A stretch of DNA of 64,000 nt, from contig CAKQJE010000014.1 of assembly GCA_934247225.1 (NCBI GenBank), positions 7,385-71,384 on the forward strand. The letters run 5' to 3'. The position numbers were made by a program, and so were the translations under genes. The notes below the pieces were generated by a model, which saw nothing but the letters and a program-made list of their open reading frames with translations, had not been told where the DNA came from and did not search any database. Source of the stretch: an uncultured Clostridia bacterium (GTDB taxonomy: Bacteria; Bacillota; Clostridia; Christensenellales; Borkfalkiaceae). How positions within the stretch are numbered: the first letter of the stretch is position 1; every line of letters starts with the position of its first letter. This document shows positions 59,443 to 64,000 of this stretch, piece by piece.

Positions 59443-60268
59443 TTTGTTTTTCCTTTAAAATTTCGGTATATCTTAAATACCTTTCTTTCTCGATCATTCC
59501 CTCTTTAACCGCTTTTTTTATCGCGCAATCGGGTTCGCCCGTATGTCTGCAATCATTAAATCTGCACTGCCCGAGATAAGGCAGAAATTCCGTATAAGCG
59601 TGCGGAAGTTCATCCGCTCCGATTGATAAATCTATCGAAGAAAATCCGGGCGTATCCATAATTTCCGCGCCGTCTTTTTCTATGATCTCCGAAACGGTAG
59701 TCGTTTGTTTTCCGCGTTCGGTTTTTCGGCTGACTTCTCCCGTCTGTCTGTTTTCGTTAAAAATCCTGTTAAGTATCGAGGTTTTTCCGACGGCTGACTG
59801 CCCCGTGAAAACGGTGAGTTTACCCGAAATATACGAAAACAAGTCATCTATTCCCTCGCCTGTTTTTGCGGAAACTCTGAAAATCTTTTTGACCGCTTTC
59901 GAGTAATTTTTTTCGACTCTCGCGGCGGTTTCGTCACCGATATCGAGTTTATTTACGACAAGTAAAGCTTCAACACCGTACATGGCGCAGACGCCGAGAA
60001 TTTTATCGATAAGATAAAAATCGGGTTCCGGCGGCTTGCCGATCACGACGGCTATAACGTCAACATTGGCAACGTTCGGTCGGCGAAATCTGTTTTTTCT
60101 CGGGCAAACATCCGTTATTACGGCGTTATCGATCTTCACATTATCGCCCGTAACTATTCCGTCGGATTTTATTTTAAGAGAACCTTTTGCCGTACAAACG
60201 ATCGTTTCGCCGTTTGCTTTGACGAAATACTTTCCCGAATGAATTTTAAGAACTTTTCCCTGTGTCAG
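59426..60268 (-). CDS. rsgA: Ribosome small-subunit GTPase RsgA, apparent CTG start
   Basis: 30S maturation GTPase, 280 residues from the start proposed here. Circularly permuted GTPase: G4 VNKLD, G1 GQSAVGKTS, G3 DTPGFSS, zinc knuckle CRFNDCRHTGEPDC. The only ATG/GTG/TTG start in frame, GTG 60139, would remove most of the N-terminal OB-fold (QGKVLKIHSGKYFVKA). An in-frame stop lies upstream, and the only good start between is CTG 60268, seven bases after GGAGGAG. It overlaps the end of rlmN by 23 bases. The usual prpC and prkC genes between rlmN and rsgA are missing. Confidence 0.9.
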   Translation of the reverse strand: MTQGKVLKIHSGKYFVKANGETIVCTAKGSLKIKSDGIVTGDNVKIDNAVITDVCPRKNRFRRPNVANVDVIAVVIGKPPEPDFYLIDKILGVCAMYGVEALLVVNKLDIGDETAARVEKNYSKAVKKIFRVSAKTGEGIDDLFSYISGKLTVFTGQSAVGKTSILNRIFNENRQTGEVSRKTERGKQTTTVSEIIEKDGAEIMDTPGFSSIDLSIGADELPHAYTEFLPYLGQCRFNDCRHTGEPDCAIKKAVKEGMIEKERYLRYTEILKEKQNEKKY

Positions 60269-61316
60269 AGCCGTTCTCCTCCCCGTTTAAAAATTTTCTG
60301 CGAAGCTGTCCGCAGGCTCCGTCTATATCGACTCCCATTTGCCTTCTGACCGTTGCCGATATTCCGCCTTTATTTAAAAGAGCCATAAATCTGTAAGCGT
60401 CTTTATCCGAAGTCGCCGTAAGATTTTTTCCATTAACGTCGTTAAGTCTTATAAGATTGACGTGGCACGGTCTGCCTTTTAAAAGGCGTATAAGCTCGTC
60501 CGCGCATTCTTTTCCGTCGTTCTGTCCTTTAACGAGCGAATATTCGAATATGTATCGCCTGCCCGTCTTATCGAAATATGCCGAACAAGCATCGAGAATT
60601 TCTTTTACTTTATAACTTTTCGCGATCGGCATAAGTTCTTTGCGCTTTTCGTCGAAAGGATTATGCAGCGACACGGTTAAATTTACATCCAACCCCTCGT
60701 CCGCAAGTCTGTAAATATTCGGTACAAGCCCGCACGTTGACAAACTTACGTTTCTCGGGCTTACGTTAAGTCCGTTTTCATCCGATAACAGCCTTAAAAA
60801 TTTTATCGTATTGTCGTAATTATCGAGCGGCTCGCCGCTACCCATTAAAACGACGTTCGTTATTTGCCTTTTATCGGTCGTTCCGCCTAAAAGCCTGTTT
60901 ACGGCTGTAATTTCCGCATAAATTTCGCCTGCCGAAAGGTTTCTGACAAGTCCGCCTATGCCCGAAGCGCAAAAAGCGCAACCCATTCTGCATCCGACCT
61001 GAGTCGAAACGCATTGCGTGTTTCCGTATTTATACTTCATAACGACGCCTTCTATAACGTTTCCGTCGTGAAGTTTAAACAGCAATTTTCTCGTTTCGTC
61101 TATCTTCGACGTTTTTATTTCTATAATTTCTACCGCCGCGTCGGCATATTCTTCGAGCAACTTCTCTCTGAGATTTTTAGAAATGTCTGTTATTTCGGAG
61201 ATTTTTTTGCCCTGAGCAAGTCCTTTGAAAATCTGCAAAGCGCGATACGGCTTCTCACCCATTTCGCCGACAAGAATTTTCAGTTCTCCGTAAGAAAGAT
61301 CCTGTAATACTTTCAT
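60246..61316 (-). CDS. rlmN: 23S rRNA/tRNA (adenine-C2)-methyltransferase RlmN
   Basis: Radical-SAM enzyme methylating A2503 of 23S rRNA and A37 of tRNAs, 356 residues. SAM cluster GCRMGCAFC, MGSGEPLDN, SLSTCGLVP, and the catalytic cysteine in ACGQLR near the C terminus. Start ATG 61316 is one base after the rsmB stop and has AAAGGTG upstream; a frame from 61355 would reach into rsmB. C-terminal ten residues overlap the rsgA start. Confidence 0.96.
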   Translation of the reverse strand: MKVLQDLSYGELKILVGEMGEKPYRALQIFKGLAQGKKISEITDISKNLREKLLEEYADAAVEIIEIKTSKIDETRKLLFKLHDGNVIEGVVMKYKYGNTQCVSTQVGCRMGCAFCASGIGGLVRNLSAGEIYAEITAVNRLLGGTTDKRQITNVVLMGSGEPLDNYDNTIKFLRLLSDENGLNVSPRNVSLSTCGLVPNIYRLADEGLDVNLTVSLHNPFDEKRKELMPIAKSYKVKEILDACSAYFDKTGRRYIFEYSLVKGQNDGKECADELIRLLKGRPCHVNLIRLNDVNGKNLTATSDKDAYRFMALLNKGGISATVRRQMGVDIDGACGQLRRKFLNGEENGSDTGKSS

Positions 61317-61317
61317 A

Positions 61318-62562
61318 TCACACCTTTTTGAATTTGCAGAAGTAAAAGCCCGCACCGTAAGACAAATGCGGCAAAAACGAAACGCCGACTTTCATTTGTT
61401 TATGTTCAAGCTCCGAGTGTATTTCCACTGCCTTGAAATCTTTGTTTTTGTTTAAAAAATCAAGACAGACTTTTTCGTTTTCGCTTTTAAAAACCGAACA
61501 GGTAGAATAATATAAAAATCCGCCTTTTTTAAGATATTTACTGCAATTTTGCAATATTTTACGTTGAACGGAATAAATATCCGCAATGTCTTTTTCTTCT
61601 CTTCTGAGCTTTATGTCGGGATTGTCTTTTACAACGCCGTAACCGCTGCAAGGAACATCGCAAAGTACCGCGTCGAATTTATTTTCGAACTTTTCGTTGA
61701 AAATAGACGAATCGGCGTTTATCGCAGAGACATTCGCTTTCTTCATTCTTTCGGCATACTCTTCGATAAGTTTAACCCTATGCGGATGCAACTCGCACGA
61801 TGTAACCGTAGAAAATTTATCGGCGAGATTGACGCTTTTTCCGCCCGGAGCAGCACAAGCGTCCAAAAGATTTTCTCCGCACTCTACCATATCGCATATA
61901 GCGACGCTTCCGATCGATTGAAATGTATAAATTCCCCTGTCGAAATCCTCGTTTCGTTTAAATCCCTTAACAAAAAACGTATTATTAAACGGGGTTTTCT
62001 GAAACGCCCAACGCCTTTCGGTCAGATATTTTTCTCCGTCTATATCGGAATTAAATCTGACGGTAGTCATTTCCGAATCGGCGTTCATAATTTCTTTCGC
62101 GATTTCGATTCCGTAATCGCCGATCAATCTTTTAACGGCAAACACGGGATAGGAATACTCGACCGAAAGCTTTTCGATCTCATCGCTCGGCATAGATACT
62201 GAATTTGATATATATTTACGCAAAAAAGCGTTCACAAAACCTGCCGTACCGCCTTTTCCGAGCTTTTTTATCAATTCCACGGCAGTATCGACAACGGCAT
62301 AAGGTGCGGTTTTTAAATATTCCAGCGAATACATCGCTATTTTTAAAATTATTCTTACCGCTTGTTTCGGGCGTTTATCGCACAAAACTTTCAAAGCGTA
62401 TTCGAATTCTATATCCCTGTCAAGAACGCCGTAACAAATTTTAGTCGTGTGCGCTCTGTTCTTTTCTTCTATGAACACATCCGACATAGCCTGCTTTAAA
62501 AAAGCACCGTCTGAATAAACAAGGAAAAGAATGCGGTAACTATCGTAAAAAACGTTAAGCAT
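61318..62562 (-). CDS. rsmB: 16S rRNA (cytosine-967-C5)-methyltransferase RsmB
   Basis: 414 residues. N-terminal NusB-like RNA-binding domain (1-130), then the SAM domain with DACAAPGGKSVNLA, DAVLCDVPCSGYGV (catalytic Cys) and YYSTCSVFKSENE (second Cys). Starts three bases after fmt. Complete and typical. Confidence 0.95.
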   Translation of the reverse strand: MLNVFYDSYRILFLVYSDGAFLKQAMSDVFIEEKNRAHTTKICYGVLDRDIEFEYALKVLCDKRPKQAVRIILKIAMYSLEYLKTAPYAVVDTAVELIKKLGKGGTAGFVNAFLRKYISNSVSMPSDEIEKLSVEYSYPVFAVKRLIGDYGIEIAKEIMNADSEMTTVRFNSDIDGEKYLTERRWAFQKTPFNNTFFVKGFKRNEDFDRGIYTFQSIGSVAICDMVECGENLLDACAAPGGKSVNLADKFSTVTSCELHPHRVKLIEEYAERMKKANVSAINADSSIFNEKFENKFDAVLCDVPCSGYGVVKDNPDIKLRREEKDIADIYSVQRKILQNCSKYLKKGGFLYYSTCSVFKSENEKVCLDFLNKNKDFKAVEIHSELEHKQMKVGVSFLPHLSYGAGFYFCKFKKV

Positions 62563-62565
62563 TTC

Positions 62566-63507
62566 TTATTTTTTCTCTGTTTGTTCGGGTTTAAATGTAA
62601 AAACATCGCCCGCGTTAATCTTTCTGCCGTTCAGAAAATCCTTTGCGGAAAGTCTTTTCCCGCCCTCTTCCTGAATTTCGAGAATTTCGACCGAGTCTAA
62701 GGCGCACGCAATAATAAGTTTTTTACCCGTAATTATAACTTCGCCTGTCTTTCCTTGATTTTCCGAGGCTTTTGCCCTGTAAAATTTGTATTTTTTACCG
62801 TTACAGAACGCATATGCAAGCGGATACATTCCGTTTATAAAATCGGCAACTTCTTTGCCCGATTTATCGAAGTTTACTTCCGTCTGGTCTTTTTTGATTG
62901 TTTTTACAACATTTGCGACGGAATCATCCTGCTTCGTGTAACAAGCCGTTCCGTTTTCGATCGACGTCAAAACGTCGTTTATGTGTTCCGCGCCTATAAC
63001 GGAAAGTCTTTCCGCAAGTTCCGCGGAAGTTTCGCTTTCCTTTATTTCCGTTTTATATGCGACGATAATATCGCCCGTATCAAGCCCTTCTTCCGTTTTC
63101 ATAAACGTTACGCCCGTTTCTTTTTCGCCGTTTACGATAGCGTACTGAATCGGAGCCGCTCCTCTGTATTTAGGCAAAAGCGAAGCGTGAATGTTTATTA
63201 CGCCGTATTTGCAGACGTTTAAAATGTCTTTCGTGAGTATTTGCCCGTATGCGCACGTTACCATAATGTCCGCTCCGAGTTTTTTCAGCTCTTCCGCCCC
63301 GCCGTTACGTATTTTTTCAAACTGAAAAACGGGTATATCGTTATTTAACGCCACGACTTTTGTCGGCGGAGGGGTTATTATTGCCTTTCTCCCGACGGGT
63401 TTATCGGGTTGACAAACCACGCCGACAACTTTATGTTTACCTGTCGCGATAATTCTTTCGAGCGGCTTTACCGCAAATTCGGGCGTACCGAGAAAAATAA
63501 CTTTCAA
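62566..63507 (-). CDS. fmt: Methionyl-tRNA formyltransferase
   Basis: Formylates initiator Met-tRNA, 313 residues. KVIFLGTPEFAVKPLE at the start, NIHASLLPKYRGAAPIQ with the catalytic Asn, His and later Asp (EEGLDTGDII), and a C-terminal OB-like domain. TTG 63507 is preferred as start: GGAGGAGG lies nine bases upstream and the product then begins like other Fmt proteins; ATG 63549 would overlap def by 38 bases. Four bases after def. Confidence 0.95.
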   Translation of the reverse strand: MKVIFLGTPEFAVKPLERIIATGKHKVVGVVCQPDKPVGRKAIITPPPTKVVALNNDIPVFQFEKIRNGGAEELKKLGADIMVTCAYGQILTKDILNVCKYGVINIHASLLPKYRGAAPIQYAIVNGEKETGVTFMKTEEGLDTGDIIVAYKTEIKESETSAELAERLSVIGAEHINDVLTSIENGTACYTKQDDSVANVVKTIKKDQTEVNFDKSGKEVADFINGMYPLAYAFCNGKKYKFYRAKASENQGKTGEVIITGKKLIIACALDSVEILEIQEEGGKRLSAKDFLNGRKINAGDVFTFKPEQTEKK

Positions 63508-63511
63508 CGCC

Positions 63512-63967
63512 TTACGCCTCCTCCCTGAGATTATTAGCCTTATCGACATATAAAATGCCGTCTAAATGGTCGTTTTCGTGGCAAATCGCGCGAGCCGTAA
63601 AATCACGCGCAACGAGCTTAAATTTATTTCCGTATCTGTCGAGAGCTTCAACGGTGACTTTCTTCGGGCGTTTTACGTCTCCCCATTTACCTTTAACCGA
63701 TAAACAACCTTCGGGACCGTACTGTTCGCCCTTTGTCGAAATGATTTCGGGATTGATAAATTCAAAATACCCTTCTTCCACGTCGACGATAAAAACACGA
63801 CGCAAAATCCCTACCTGCACCGCCGCAAGCCCTGCGCCCTGCGCTTTGGCAAGGGTGTCTTTCATGTCGTCGAGCAACTGTATGATTTTTGGAGTAACGG
63901 ATTCAACCGCAAAGCTTTTTTTTCTGAGCGTGGGATCGCCCAACTGAATAATATTTCTTATTGCCAT
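63512..63967 (-). CDS. def: Peptide deformylase
   Basis: Removes the formyl group from nascent proteins, 151 residues. Motif 1 GAGLAAVQ, motif 2 EGCLS with metal ligand C88, motif 3 HENDH with H130, E131, H134. Pairs with fmt in the formyl cycle. GGTGA precedes the ATG. Upstream of it, beyond the window, priA would be expected. Confidence 0.97.
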   Translation of the reverse strand: MAIRNIIQLGDPTLRKKSFAVESVTPKIIQLLDDMKDTLAKAQGAGLAAVQVGILRRVFIVDVEEGYFEFINPEIISTKGEQYGPEGCLSVKGKWGDVKRPKKVTVEALDRYGNKFKLVARDFTARAICHENDHLDGILYVDKANNLREEA

Positions 63968-64000
63968 AAATTCACCGCTGATTCTGATATGTATTAACTA

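Noticed and set aside
60139..60268. GTG 60139 as the rsgA start
   Set aside because: It would delete most of the OB-fold, which is encoded in frame upstream and follows a strong ribosome site.
61549..62202. 217-codon open frame on the plus strand in rsmB
   Set aside because: Antisense to conserved RsmB catalytic motifs.

Overview
The window looks like a chromosome segment of an endospore-forming member of class Clostridia (Bacillota), probably an uncultured lineage. The evidence is the full spoIIA operon (spoIIAA-spoIIAB-sigF), all eight spoIIIA genes, gerW, spoIVB, spoIIM, two spore-type D,D-carboxypeptidases, a B. subtilis-type nifS-thiI pair, RNase Y, LexA of the Gram-positive type, and moderately AT-rich DNA packed with overlapping genes. 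An order such as Christensenellales would only be a guess. No phage, IS element, CRISPR array, rRNA or plasmid function is visible. No stretch over 300 bases lacks a gene.

Layout. 1-5 kb (+): mutS2 (5' end outside the window), a small membrane protein, cysteine desulfurase and thiI. 5-7.3 kb (-): a class A penicillin-binding protein. 7.35-14.2 kb (+): miaB-mutS-mutL-miaA. 14.3-15.9 kb (-): lexA with a DnaQ-type exonuclease. 16-22.3 kb (+): a small cysteine-rich protein, a site-2 protease, scpA-scpB, ytfI-like-gerW-dac, rluB and a coiled-coil protein. 22.4-27.2 kb (+): an S51 peptidase, a two-component pair with a membrane protein, and lgt. 27.3-28 kb: tRNA-Pro(CGG) and rubrerythrin. 28.2-35.1 kb (+): spoIIA operon, trmB, spoIIIAA-AH. 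35.2-41.5 kb (+): asp23-like, nusB, folD, ispA, tlyA, nadK, argR, recN. 41.6-44.6 kb (+): spoIVB, spoIIM, dac. 44.6-46.9 kb (-): hflX and a tyrosine recombinase. 47.1-49.1 kb (+): a PadR-type protein fused to a long acidic linker and a membrane domain. 49.1-64 kb (-): YgjP-like peptidase, rny, dxs, then pepT/HD/M18, then def-fmt-rsmB-rlmN-rsgA-rpe and a degenerate M48-like membrane protein.

The genes fall into translation and RNA modification, mismatch repair and SOS, isoprenoid and folate supply, cell wall synthesis, and sporulation. Four sporulation or cell-wall genes have matching forespore-type promoters (GHATR-N17-CATNHTA): the class A PBP, ytfI-gerW-dac, spoIVB and the second dac. Several other genes (miaB, the site-2 protease, the S51 peptidase, trmB) have a sigma-A promoter whose -10 box ends 6-7 bases before the start codon and no Shine-Dalgarno sequence, so their mRNAs are predicted to be leaderless.

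Most unusual points: the membrane-anchored PadR-like regulator with a roughly 390-residue acidic linker; a membrane protein with an M48 fold whose HExxH motif is lost; an apparent CTG start codon for rsgA; the leaderless and forespore promoter sets; and altered conserved residues in MutL, TrmB and the MutS2 Smr domain. Usual clostridial neighbours are missing at several points (prpC/prkC between rlmN and rsgA; xseAB; dxs between ispA and tlyA; spo0A after spoIVB).
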